Shown here piece by piece: positions 1-13,100 of a stretch of 64,000 bases of DNA. Made by a program: the position numbers and the translations under genes. Positions within the stretch are counted from its first letter, which is position 1. Every line of letters starts with the position of its first letter. The stretch covers positions 73,667,941-73,731,940 of the forward strand of contig JBCFYV010011172.1 in assembly GCA_039000515.1 (NCBI GenBank). Direction: 5' to 3'. Under the pieces are notes generated by a model that worked only from the letters and a program-made list of their open reading frames with translations, did not search any database and was not told the DNA's origin. The DNA comes from Timema cristinae. Taxonomy: Eukaryota; Arthropoda; Insecta; Phasmatodea; Timematidae.

Positions 1-921
1 TTAAGTTTAACATTTAATATTCTTTAGAATGAAAATTGACACCTAGACACAGGTATCGAACCTCGGACTTTTAGCTTAGTACACCAATGATTTTAACTAA
101 AGAGCTATTCAGTAGTTCTCCCGTACCAAGGGGCATTTCTCCCTCATATTTCAAGGCAGAGTCTGTGATGGACGTGCAGAAATAGTCAGCTACATATGAG
201 TGATCAAGTGAGATCACCAGCTATCAGATAATGGAGCCACCTTCGACTTAGGAGGGCTTTATGCTGCCAAGAGTACAATGACAACTGACAAATGCGCATA
301 TAATGATGTATTAAGTAGTCAAGCTATTATCTTTGTTGATTAAGGTTATAGTCGAACCCAGCTTAAATTTTCATGTCTAGGTGTAATTTTTCAATTTAAA
401 GAATATGATATTGAGATGCAGCTATAAATGTACTACGACAGGCCTAGCAAGCTGGTATTGGAAAATATATGGCTTGAATAAAAAACTGACTCAGGCCACA
501 AGCTGAAAACCATAATGGTTGTAGAGTAAAGCTATAACTGTTTCTAACAAATATATCTTGGGAACTTAATCCATCATTCATAATTTAACTTGAGCCAAAG
601 CATATACCAATAGGGAATCGATTAGAATTTATAGTCTTAATAGAGTTAGCAAAAAATTTTTTTACAAGAGCTGCATCTTGCTACTCATCTGGATTGTATG
701 CATATTCACACTAGGTGATAAGAAAGGTAGAACGTAAAAGAAATCCACTGGTTTTGTGTGGAGCAGGAGTGGAGAATCACTTAGGAAAAACTACCTAAGT
801 AGACCCAGTCTGGATTCTAACGACATCCTGCAAACTAGACTAGCCCGAGGCCTTTATCTTTATTCCTACTAGCTCAGGTGAATAATCCAACAGCCCACCT
901 ACAGTCATCACACATACTTAC
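1..921. other. Rootletin intron (partial): old repeats
   Basis: No exon is visible here. Imperfect inverted arms occur at about 14-75 and 345-410 (each contains cacctagaca or its complement), suggesting a decayed inverted-repeat element of about 400 bases. At about 745-850 there is a minus-orientation fragment of the tRNA-derived SINE described at 15253 (gtggagaatcacttaggaaa and the box-B-like part). Confidence 0.4.
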
Positions 922-1192
922 CTAGCAGCAGCGACTGTTGTTTGTCATTCTCTGCTCGGAGAAGAACCTCCTCATGTTGCTGGCAAATGCTGTCTATGTG
1001 CTGCTGTAAGATATCCACTCGCTCCTGCAAGTTCATGATCTCCTGATCCTTTTCAGAGGTGAGCTGGGACACTGTCTGTTGGAGCCTCTTCTCCAGGGAC
1101 AGTCGGATCTGCTCTTTCTCTTCCATCAACTTGCGGGACGTGTCTTCATGTTGCTTCTTCATGTTGGTGAGTGTTTGCGTGAATTCTGCTTC
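922..1192 (-). CDS. CROCC: Rootletin exon e16 (last exon seen in window)
   Basis: A 271-base exon, phase 0 in and 1 out, acceptor catccccctttag and donor CTAG|gtaagt. It begins [20 protein letters not shown] and ends [18 protein letters not shown]. It matches the vertebrate segment ending AESEKQQALSL, near the middle of the protein. The open phase and strong donor show that the gene continues left of the window; I see no further exon in 1-921. Confidence 0.95.
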
Positions 1193-4100
1193 CTAAAGGG
1201 GGATGATTATACATTTAAAATGGCAAGTTAAAACAAAAATAAAATGTAAATACCATATTTTTAAAATGTGAAATTTTAAAGAGATATAAAAATAACACAT
1301 GTTTTTAAAATAAGAATGACTCATTTTTATAAATAGTAAATACTTTGAAAAAGTTTAAAAGATGGAGATGATGGTTTATAAATTTAAAAATAAGAACACT
1401 CAAATAAAAATCTAGTTGAAAATAAATTAAAATAGTTTCAACAATCATGTCTTTAAAATATTACAACTATACTCAAAATAAAATTACTAAAAAAGTTCCA
1501 AAATTGACATTTTGATGAGTTAATATTCACTGAAATAAGCCATCTACCCTATAAGAAAATATAAGAATCACAAGCAGCTATGAATTTGAAATGTTTAATA
1601 TTTTGTTTATTGGTCCTTAATGTTATAATCGTGCATTATCACCTTTTTGTTCCAATTCCATTCCTCCATGTGCATGCACCTTATATGGGGTCTTACTCTA
1701 AATTATCTAATTGCAAAATGTATTTGAATTCAATTTTTAATGCTTAAAGAAGTTGATGTTCATACTTTAAAATGAAAAATAGGTTAGTTTAAATATAATA
1801 CAATATTTATATTTTATTGCAATGTTGATCAACACTGATTTTAGACAAGTTACCCAACATAAAACTCTAGTAACTAATGCTAGTTTTGTAGTTGAACATA
1901 TTACTATAAGTTTTTAATATCTTAATTTTGAAAACAATCAATATGTATTATGTTTCCTAAATGTTAAATCTTTCATTCAATCAAAATTATAGTTTTAGAA
2001 AGGGACTAAGTAAAAATAGTAAATGTAATGATTATTGAAGTATTTAGTGATCTATTTTAATTTTCATTGCCTTGTCATTGCAATGTAACTTCAATCGAGG
2101 ATAGTTAAAAATGGACAAACTATTGCCAGTCAAAAGTAGTTTTAGAGTTCTATTCTGTGATTAGTAAGAAAAAAAATTATATCGATTTTAACAATTTTTT
2201 TTAAGTTACCGAACAATTTATAAGTGAAACTGCCAATGTCATCTAAATTAAATAGCCTATTGTTACCATTGGGTTTTAAAAATGTATTTGTATGTTCATC
2301 ATGAGGAAGCTTGAAAATGACAGGCCTACAGAACTTTTTATTGTGATCTCGAGCTTTAATGACAAGCTCGGCTCAAAGGTCAAAATCCGAGTACTCGCAG
2401 AGCCCTTTTAACAGCCTTATTTAAGGTGTAGGAATAAATAAGGTTGTTAAAAGGAAATGCACACACATTAGTAGGAATGTGAAGCTTAGAAACTTCGACT
2501 TGGCTTTGAAACAAATATCAGATTCATTTCACTTAGAAAAAAAAAATCATGGCTTCGACTATTACAAAGCTTTGATAATAAAAATATTGACAGATAAAAT
2601 ACTCTATTTATGGTCAATTATGGTCATTCTGAGATGTTATATACACTAATGGAAAAGTTCTGAGATACTGTGATTGAATTTAAAGAAGTGATAGTAATGT
2701 GATTTATCAGAATAATACAAAATATTATAAACATTTGTGTGAGATAACAATTTCCAAGTAATTTTAGTGCATAGTTATATAAATAATCAAAATACAATAT
2801 TTTTTCAAGCTTAAAACAACTAACAAAAAATATTTGAACTTTGAATCAGCTTCAAGAATATTTCATATATTTGATTTGAGTTTGCTTCTAGTGGAGAAAG
2901 TGGACTTCGTACACCCCTACACATTAGTATTAAAAGGCAGTAATAAATAATATCTGGAAAACCACATCTAGTGTGCCCGACCAATATTAAAACCTCGACT
3001 TCCTCAAAGCCAGAAATCCAATTTATTGTGAAAATGATACCTTAATATCTTTAAAACATGGGATATTGGGAGGTAATTAAGATGGAGACTCTTTTATAAA
3101 AAGATTAAATTTTCTCTAATTTGTATATAATGCCAGAAGATTGTAATATATTATGTCTCAAGTCCAGGGTCATCTACACCTGGTACTCTCAGCCTGACTG
3201 TCAGTCTTCTTGACCTAAAGGTAGAAAGTACAAGTATACCTGCGAGCCCGACTGCCTGGTGAGGGACTCCTTGATATCACGGCACCGTCTCTCTGAGACT
3301 TCTAGTTCCTTGGACAGCCTCGCCACTTGCCCCTTGAAGGCTTCCTGTTTGACGAGCAGCTCCTGGGAGAGGGTGTCCAACTGGCTCCTCCTAGTTTCTG
3401 TGGCCTCTAGATTGGTCTGGGTGTCAAATAATACACCTTCCAGAGCCTCTTTCTCACTGCGCAGGGATGCTAACTGCTCCTGGACACGTTGTAACTCCTT
3501 GTCACTGCTTTCCAACATGACCTGTTGAACAAAGGATTCAAACTATCTTGTAAGTTAAATATAAACAGCATTAGTAAAGAGAGCTATGTTATTATCTTTC
3601 AGTAAAAAAAATATGAAGTAAAATTAGTTAAGCATGAAAATATAAGCAAACAGCAAACTATATTTATTATTTAACATCATAAAAAAATTCAGTTCTAGTA
3701 TAAATAAATAAAAAGTATAATGTAATTAATATTTTTTGGGGATTCAGTACTGTTCAAAAATAATGATACTATATTGATAAATGACAATTGCACACAAAAT
3801 ATGAAGCTGGCATCTGTGACTTAGAGCTCAAAGATATTCAGGGTTATTCTGTGCCTAGGTTGACTGAAATTTTTGTAGTGTTATCATCGTTCCAAACCAT
3901 ATCATAAATATTCCTGACTTTATGTAAACGTGTAAATTATTGTTTGGTTGACACTTGATGTCAATACAAGTAGCTACCTGCTTCTCTTCCTTCTCCTTGA
4001 CGAGGTCCTCCAAATCTCGGTTGAGCCGTGCGTTGGTCTCTCCAGACTGCTCCAATCTCTGCCTCAACCTCATTAGTTCCTCATTAAGAGCGTCCTTGCT

Positions 4101-7100
4101 CCGAGCCAGCACCGACAACTGGTTGCTGAGGTCTCCCCTTTCCCTAGACACTTGGCCAAGTTCCAGTTCCACCTTACAACACACAACATTCCAGAATACT
4201 CTTAAGCTACCGACAAGCCAATAAAGCTATGTATACAAAGCAATGACAAATGAGTGTGATAGATTTTTAAGTCAAAACACATTACTAGCCAATTAAATAA
4301 GTAATTCTCCTCTGTGCACAATGTCTTATTATACACTCAAAGAATCTGCAGATGCATCAATGGAGAAGTAAATCTTCTCTGTGCACAATGTCTTATTATC
4401 CATTCAAAGAATCTGCATGTACAGCAATGAAGAAGGAATGAGGAAAGTAGAATTTTACATAAATTTGTGTTGAGGGAGGGTGGTATACAATTTATTAAAA
4501 CACACCTCAACACACCTGTCTGAGGTTTTAACCCTGACATATCAGTCACCTCCAAATGAAACAAGTTAAGAATGATGCATTTATTTGCATGCTCATCGAT
4601 ACAGGTAGTAAGTAAATAAATACTTTCCAAGTATATTATGACATTATCATCTTCATTACTTTCCATATGTACACATCATGTGCAAATTCAAGATGTTTAG
4701 TAATGAATCGAATCTGAATCATTACTTGTTAACTTAAATTGATTCCAAATCAAATATCATGCTTTGTAAAATATATTTTAACCAAATTCAAGTCAAATAA
4801 ATTTAAAACCATAATGAAAATGTTTCAAATCGAGTCCAAATCTGGGATTTATTTGAATTCAAAATGTTGATATGAATGATGTGAATAACATGAATAGTTA
4901 AAATAAGCAAGTAAAAGATATTAATGGTAAGATTTGGATTTTAAATTTCTAAGCTTCTCATAGCCTTGGAAACAAGAAATTAATAAACACCAGCGTTTCA
5001 ACACTCACTTTCTCTTTCTCAATCTCCAGGAACTTGACCTTTTCCAGAAGGGAGACTTTTTCAGACTCAAGGTCAAGACGGCTTTGTTCCGCCTGGAGTA
5101 TTTCTTTCCTCAGGGATGCTAGGTCATTGTGCTGGTCTGCACACTGGCTCTGAAGGTTGCTCTTCTCTTCACCAAGCTGCAACACACAAGTGAGTCATTG
5201 GCACCTGAAACTTCACTATGAATCATCCTCCACTAGATACAAGCAAACCAGGGTGTCAAATACATAGTCCACTAACAAGGATGGTTTGTTTTGTTTTTAT
5301 TCTGATAATTTTAATATGGAACATGATATAAAGGTATTTAGGAAATTATAATTCTGAATAAATTATTTGAGAAATTTAAATAAAATTGAAATGGGTTAAG
5401 TAAATTTGTGTACAACATTTAAAAACATTTAAGGCTGACACAAGAAATACCTTAACAGGTGTTTTGAGCTTGTAATATTTTAAAATTGAAGAAACCAGTG
5501 GCGGTTACAGACATATTTCTCAGGGAGGGCACAAAAATAATTAAGCTAATTAACTATGTACAAATTTACAGGCTACCAGTTTCATTTACATGACATTAAT
5601 ATGATTTCCTGAAAAACATCGAATACAAAAATATCTATTTACACATATAAACCTATATACTTATACCTACCTACCAATGCCTACCTAATTATGCATTTTT
5701 AACTTGCATTTTTTTTACAAGAAATAAATTGTCCTTGTCAGGTTAGCTATAGCTAAGTAATACTTTTCAACTTGAATAATTTTGCTAGCAAAACAATATT
5801 ATCCTTATAAACAAAATTATGTTTGAGAAAAACAACAAAACTATGATATTTAGCAATGAATATCTCAATTTAATCAAAAGTCCTAGTTGCATTTGTTGCA
5901 ATGACAAATATCAAAACTGTTTTACAAAATGCAATATTATTGAGTAGACAAAAACTAAATGTCTTCTTTCACAATCACACACATGAACAGTTCATTTTTC
6001 AGTGTTTAGATTTGGCAAACTCTTCAATAACGAGTTTATTGAAATCGTGTATTGAACGGATTAGATCGTTAGAAATTGACAACAGGCTAAAGCATTCAGA
6101 CAATCTTTTTGCATAGAGTTTCCCAAAAAGGTTTTTATTCTTTTAAGAGTCGAAAATCACGTTTCATTTTCTACACTCGTCATTGGAATAATCACAATTA
6201 TTTTCAGAAGCGTCATAGATTATGAAAAAACTGATTTAAAATTGTTCTTTAAAAAAAATTGCAACAAAGCACATTCTCCTGACGCACTCAATAGATCTTC
6301 CCTAGAATACAAGACTTTAAGTTCTGTTTTCAATTTGTATTTTTCAATGAAAGAGAAAGCTTGAATGGTGCTCAAGTAGTGTTCATCAGGAAATTTTTCA
6401 TTGTAGTTTTCAAAACTTTCTGCCATAAAAAGAAGGGCAACTGACAAGTTGTTGTTGAACTCAAATCTACTTTTAGCTTGATTAGTGATGATATCACACA
6501 CCTCAATATCTGATAGCCTATTGGTCAATTGACTTACATCTTGTCGTCTTTTCTTGCTAATTGGAGGTTCATTTTCTCCAGTAGATTCAATTTGATCCCT
6601 AGAGAAACAATTCTGTATTTTCTCACTCGCAGCAACAAAATCATATGTAAATTTCTTAACTTCTGTGAATTCTATTCTCCCCCTCTGGATCTGATTGAAT
6701 AACATGTCAACGTGAGGCATCACTGTGTGGAAAAAGTCCAACCAAAATAAAAACTTTTCATCTTGCACTAAACTAATGAACCCTGGTGCAAGTGAAATAG
6801 TGATCCCTGTATCCTCTATAAACATTCTACAAGGCTGTATTTGTGTTCGTAAATTGTATTCACACTTCTACTTTGAAAATTCCATTTTGTAGGGACAGAT
6901 TGCAGTAGTTTTTTAAAAACTATTTTATTTAGAATGTCAGTCCTTTTTAGGGAACGGCTAAAAAATAGTGCAATCCCTTGAATGTCAGAAAAGAATATTT
7001 TGGCTTCTTTTGAAGCAGAGGTTGCTTGCTGCATGATTAAATTTCCTTGGTGTGCATAGCAATGGACAAAATTTGCGCTTGGATAAGTTTCTTTAATCTT

Positions 7101-10100
7101 TGATGAACCCCACCTGTTGCTCCACTCATCACAGCGGTGCCAACATATGTCTGGGCTATTAGTTTTCCTGGATTCTCATTTATTACTAGAACACTCGGCA
7201 GTTTTAATATTTCTGAACTTAAAGTTTCGGCAGTTCAATCTGTGAGTGGGAAATAGCTCCAAAACCTTTCAAAAATATACCCTTCAATTTGGTAATGAAG
7301 TGTTTTGCATGCTTTATCAGTGGTTTCATCTACTTGATCTGCAAAGCACTCAATTTTGTCAATTTCTTATTTTAAATGAGAATTATTATCAGCATATCAT
7401 CCAAAATTTCATTCTGTATTGTTTTCGAAGTGCTTTGAAAACATTTTAACTTTTTAGATGTACTCGAACTATGTTATCCAAAGATGGAACAAAATCTAAT
7501 AATCCTCTAAAAACTTCCGGATTTAAACTTTCAACAGTTTCATCAGGCCTCTTAAACCCAACTAAAAAAAACCACAAAATTTGATAGAATCAATTGTTTG
7601 GGACAGTATGTACCTGTTTGTCTCCACTAATTCATGCTATTTTTTAAGTGACTTTCTGTAACTTTCATCTAATTGCTGTGTTATGTCTATCCACCCCAGC
7701 ATTGACAGATTCATTTCATTTTGCAAATGTAGTATACTCACCGAATGCTTTTTTATTTTCTCATCCAAGTGTTTGAGATCAATTACACCTGTAGTCACCC
7801 AGGTTTCTGCAGAGCCGAAAATATTACAGCAAAAACAAAAAAACTATTTTTATTTTTTCACACCCTGCAATCCAAGTTGCTTTTTCATACAGTTTCGGGT
7901 TAAAACTACGATTGTAGTTTCTCTTCTTGCTATGATAAGTACGTAATAGGTTAAGTTGTGGTCTAGGAGGGCCAAGTTTCTTTATTTCAAGCTCTTTTGA
8001 TAGTATAATGGCTTACCTGCTATTTCCTTAATAGTGTTCATTGTTGTTTGGACTCTAGTTAATATAGATTACACAAAAGAAGAACTCAGAATTAATATTA
8101 ATTAAAAACAAAAAAACAAGCACGACAATTATTATTGGTGTAACACATTCTGTGAACTTACTTAAAAACATGAACAACTTTTTTTTTTATCATACCCCTA
8201 CAATTCGATGCACAACTTTTGGAGACGTTAGTGTGGTGCACCAGACGTCACATTATTCTCTGAGTGAAAGGCAGCTCGGGTGCCGACTAATTGTGCCCGA
8301 GAATAGACATTGTTCGGTGACACTCCGACTTGTTTCATGCTTGCTAAGCCTAGCACAAATATACAGGGCTTTGGTTGTAGGAGCTCTGCACCCCAGATCT
8401 TAGTAAACCTTTGTCTGCCTCGATACAAAAGTAATTGCCCGCTAATAATAAAATGTCATTATTGAACACTAAATAAGTTACTTTCATGGACTTAAAATAT
8501 AAAACGAAGTTATTATAAATAAGTTACTTTCATGGACTTAAAAGATAAAATGAAGTTATTATATATAAACTTGGAATAAAATGTTATATATATTTATTTT
8601 TTAGAGGGGGGGAGGGTAGGTAGGGGGGGCACGTGCCCCTGCACTCATTGGCTAGAGCCGTCCCTGGAGAAAACAATTAACACATTAAAAATACAACATC
8701 TAAAAAAGCATATAAATTATGTTACATTGATTTAGTAGAAGGTTAGATGCTATAGTCAATAAAATTTAAGAAACACTATGTACACACTAATATATCTCGT
8801 AAGTCAAAAATTGGATGATGCTGAACAATTAACATTAAAGAGATAAGTAATAAAGTTATGTTTAAGAATAAGAATTTTATTCCCTAGTTATTTAAGAGCC
8901 CTTTTTCATATTCAAAGACGGTTAGAACACAACTTAGTGCAGGACTGTATCAAATACACCTTAATGCAAATGTCTACTAAATGTACATCCTAAAAATCAT
9001 TAATGTTTTAACTTATATCTCTGGGTAGAGGTCGACACCAATTGAATAGCTACACTCCAGATGGACAGGGATTTAATGAGGTTGTTTACATAAAAAAATG
9101 CTAGATTTGCACATCCAAACCTCTATTCATGATTGTGTTTTTAAAATTGTCCTTAATGGTATTGAAATTAATCATAATTCAGTTTTTAAGTTCCTATCAC
9201 AGTATAATTAAAATTGACTGAATTAATTTTCAATTTCCTTTATTAAAGTGCTAGCCAACAGTCATGAGCTCTATAACAGGCCAGCACTGAAAAGTACACC
9301 TTAAAAATACTATAATTACATGAGAAAATAAGATAAACAATCTTAGCTAAATAATTAGATATACTGATGAATAGTTAGGATAAAATAGAAAATAATAGGT
9401 AATGATAAAAATAGGGGTCAAAAGTTATAAATGTTTGGAAACCACTGTTTTAGACATAAAATATAATTCATAAAAGGTTTTATTGCAAAAATATTTAACA
9501 TATTTTGGACTAAGCTGATAACACAAGTTATTATTAATACCAAAATACATTCATTTACTACAGATTTTCGTCATGTGAAAATTAATATTAATGTACTCAA
9601 CAGCACAGAGACATCAAAATTTACATAAATATGTCTTTAAGTTGTTGATTATTATTGTCACTAGTTTTTGGGAAGAAATAATTTATTTTTTCAAAGTGAA
9701 ATTAAAGTTGACAAATATTCAAAGCAAAGTTAAAGTTTTGAATCTTCGTAATTTTTACATATTTTCTTCTCAATGTGACTTAAAGCTCATTAAGTGGCAA
9801 CTTCACTTTGAATATTTGTCCACTTTGACTTCGATTAGAAAGTAAAATTTTGGTGTCAACAATTGCGAAGCTTCGCAAAAAAAAATATATTTAAGGTTAA
9901 AACACTCATTAAAAAAGATTGATGTTATTTACATCACAATTTAGTGTTTTACATTTAAAAAAATTAAATTAATTTTGTGATAATAACTTAATTTATTATT
10001 TTAAGACAAAACATATTAACTATGTTTGAAATATAGCATTTTGTAAATTATATTTGATACTTAAATTTACATAGTTACCATACGTAAATATCATATTTTT

Positions 10101-13100
10101 ATCCAAAACTATTTTTTTTTAATATTCGAACTAACAAATTTGGCTTTGGGAATATCTCGTATTATTAGATTTGACTTCGTTTGAATTGAAAAAGTGGGCT
10201 TAGCACACCCTACATTTAACACAAGGTTATCAATGATCTATCCTAAACAATAAACAGTAATGAGAGTATCAATAATATTTAGCCTTCTGCAGACAAAAGG
10301 TTTAAAGGACAAAACATATAAATTATAAAATTCATTAGAAGTAAAATTAACTTTAAAAAAATATAGGGATTTTTGAATTTTAATACCAAGTCAATAAAAC
10401 TACTTAAGGCTTGTTGTGTCAGTGTTGCAATCCTTGTGCTGCAAATTGTGCTATTTTATGTTACTTTTTTAATAACATAAAGTCTGTCTACAAATCCATT
10501 CTTTTTAAAAATCAGTTAAAGCCTTAAAACTATTGTAAGGTGAATATCTTACGAGAGTGTTATTTTCAAGATAAACTCAACACTTTTACTTATACTTACT
10601 TTGGCAATATCTGCTTGTAGTCTTTTCTTGTCTTGCTCGAGACTCATGCAAACGGCCTCCATCTTTCCTAGAGACTCCTTAAGGTCTGACTTCTCTAGGA
10701 CTAGTCTCTCTAGCTCCAGATCAACATCTCCTGCATGGAGAACCCTTAACATTAGACATCTCTTTGCTATGGATGTCATGGCTAGGTGTTATGGGTGTAC
10801 TTTTCTTTGATATATGTTTAATAGACACTTTTTTATTAGTGTTTAGTTGTCTTTATTAAAGTATTCTTTGGCTTAAAAATTTATATAAAACATTATTAAA
10901 ATAAAAACATTCATAAATACACCACTTATTAATAACTTACCAGCTAGGAGCAGTGGCCAAATGGTCTAAAAGCATTTGACTTGCAATTGGTCACCTCTAA
11001 CAGGTAGGTCGGTATTTGAACCCAGGCTGTGTTCAATGGGAATGAATCTCTACATGAGTTTAACACTGTTTAGTCCCTATCTTCTCATTCTCCCTTCATC
11101 TCATAAACTCCAGCCCCCTGAGTGAGCGACTAATGCACTAAAATCCATATGACACTGCAAATCAAGAAGTGAAACCAGAACCTTTGCTTTTCTCCAGTTG
11201 GTTGATGAGTGAGTCTGTCTCCAGCTTGTGTTGTTCCACATATCTCTGGAGAGATAGGCTCTGTTCATCTCTTCTCGTAGTGTGAGTAGTTCTTCTCGCA
11301 GTCTACTGCAACGCTCCTCTTCCGCTCTAAGGTTAGACTCCCTGAAGGAAAAACACACAAACCATTAATATAATATGTAGTCCAACCCCTTGGATTAGGA
11401 CTTCAGGTTCGGTTTCTGGGAAGAGTGTAACTTTATCGTTATGAAAATTAGCTTACTCCATTTAGTTACAACCTACCTATGTTAACATTGTATGATGAAA
11501 GAATGTATATTTAGTATGAGAGAAAGGAGATAGGAGGTTGAAGAAGGAGGAGGTAGAGGAAAAAGACACATCAAGGGACCACCTTCAGCGCCTCACTACA
11601 CGATGCTAAGTTAATGAAGTCAGGAAAAAGGTAGCAAATTAATGGTGGTTGTGTTTGTCTAATAATTAGCTAGAATGAGTTGCTAATGGCACCGAGGCAT
11701 ACAAACCATATCTTATAGTGGTAAGCGAAGCTTTGAAACATTGGCTTGGCTTTTAAAAAAATACCAGCTTCAACTTTGTGAAAATACTCAATCTATGGTC
11801 AATTACTGTCATTCTAAGCTTTTATTTAGATTACAAATTATGATTCCTTTGTAAAAATTTGAAGTAAATGAGTTGAATGTTGTGGTATAACTTGATTAAT
11901 CAGCTTAGAACCCAAAAATGCAATAAAATCTTTCAAAGTGATTTTAGTGCATAACGTTATGTAGGCTAAATAAGAAACATTTAGTATATTTTCCAGTGGA
12001 AAACCCTAAATAAAAAAGAGTCAAACTCCGAGATTTGGCTTAAATAATATTTCATATATTTGATTCGAGTATGCTTTGAATTGAAAAAGTGGACTTTGCA
12101 CACCCCTATTATCTTATAAAACAATATTTATCTTCAAAAGATCTCGACAAATTTGTTTGTTTGTTTGTTTATGTCGTTAGTTTTCCACTAAAGTAAGTGA
12201 GGTAACTTTGTCCCATTGTGATATTGCATTTATTTGAAAGCAATACATTCCTTGGGCTTATGTCATAGGCCTACCAAAGTATGATGTAATGCTACTGTTT
12301 TGGACCCCTCTCATATATTCATAAAGTCATAGATGAAGTGTATTTTTATTTAAAGAACTGTATGTAAGATATCTTTTTAATACTTCATCCATGGAGAATC
12401 ACGTGCTTTTAGAATAATTTCAATATCAGACGTTTTAAAATATTTTTTTTAGTAAAGATCAACTCTGTTGTATTTAGAATAATCATGTGATGTGCTGGCT
12501 CCCTCTACCCAATATGAAGCAAGCTTCATAACATCAGGTTGCCAGGAGTTTTTATATTAGTTTTGACACTGTTGACAAGGGGTCCAAGAGGCAAGGGGTA
12601 GGTAATATATAAGCCGCTTGTGCGTATTGATCCACAATTTGATTCATCACGCGGCTCGTTAAAAAGTGCCAATATTATATATCAGAAAAACAGTGAATTA
12701 GTAACACAAATCTAGATTGCACACAGTACTCAGAACGCGAAAGTGTAATATCACAGAAAAACAATCCATAATTTAACATAAAACTGTGTCATTTTATATC
12801 ATATTTTCAATATTGAAGGTGTAATCACCTAAATAAACCACGTGCAACATTGAAAGTCTTACTCATTTTATAAGAATAAGTATCATATATAATCAGGTAT
12901 AAGTCATTCACGAGCTAAGTTTACCTGGATGACAGCTCGAAATGTTACTAGAAATATAGAAATAATCCCTAATATATCACTACGCCAACAGCTGACATCT
13001 ATCAGTTTGGATGACTGTAATGAAAACAGATGGTAATATATTAATGTGATAGTTAACCACAGTAATTTAGGCCAATATTATTTATATATTTATTTGAGGT

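Noticed and set aside
3259..3528. Plus-strand frames opposite rootletin exons (also at 3955, 10601, 24039, 26593, 30385)
   Set aside because: They are antisense shadows of coiled-coil exons, rich in Ser/Leu/Cys as expected from reversed Glu/Lys/Gln codons.
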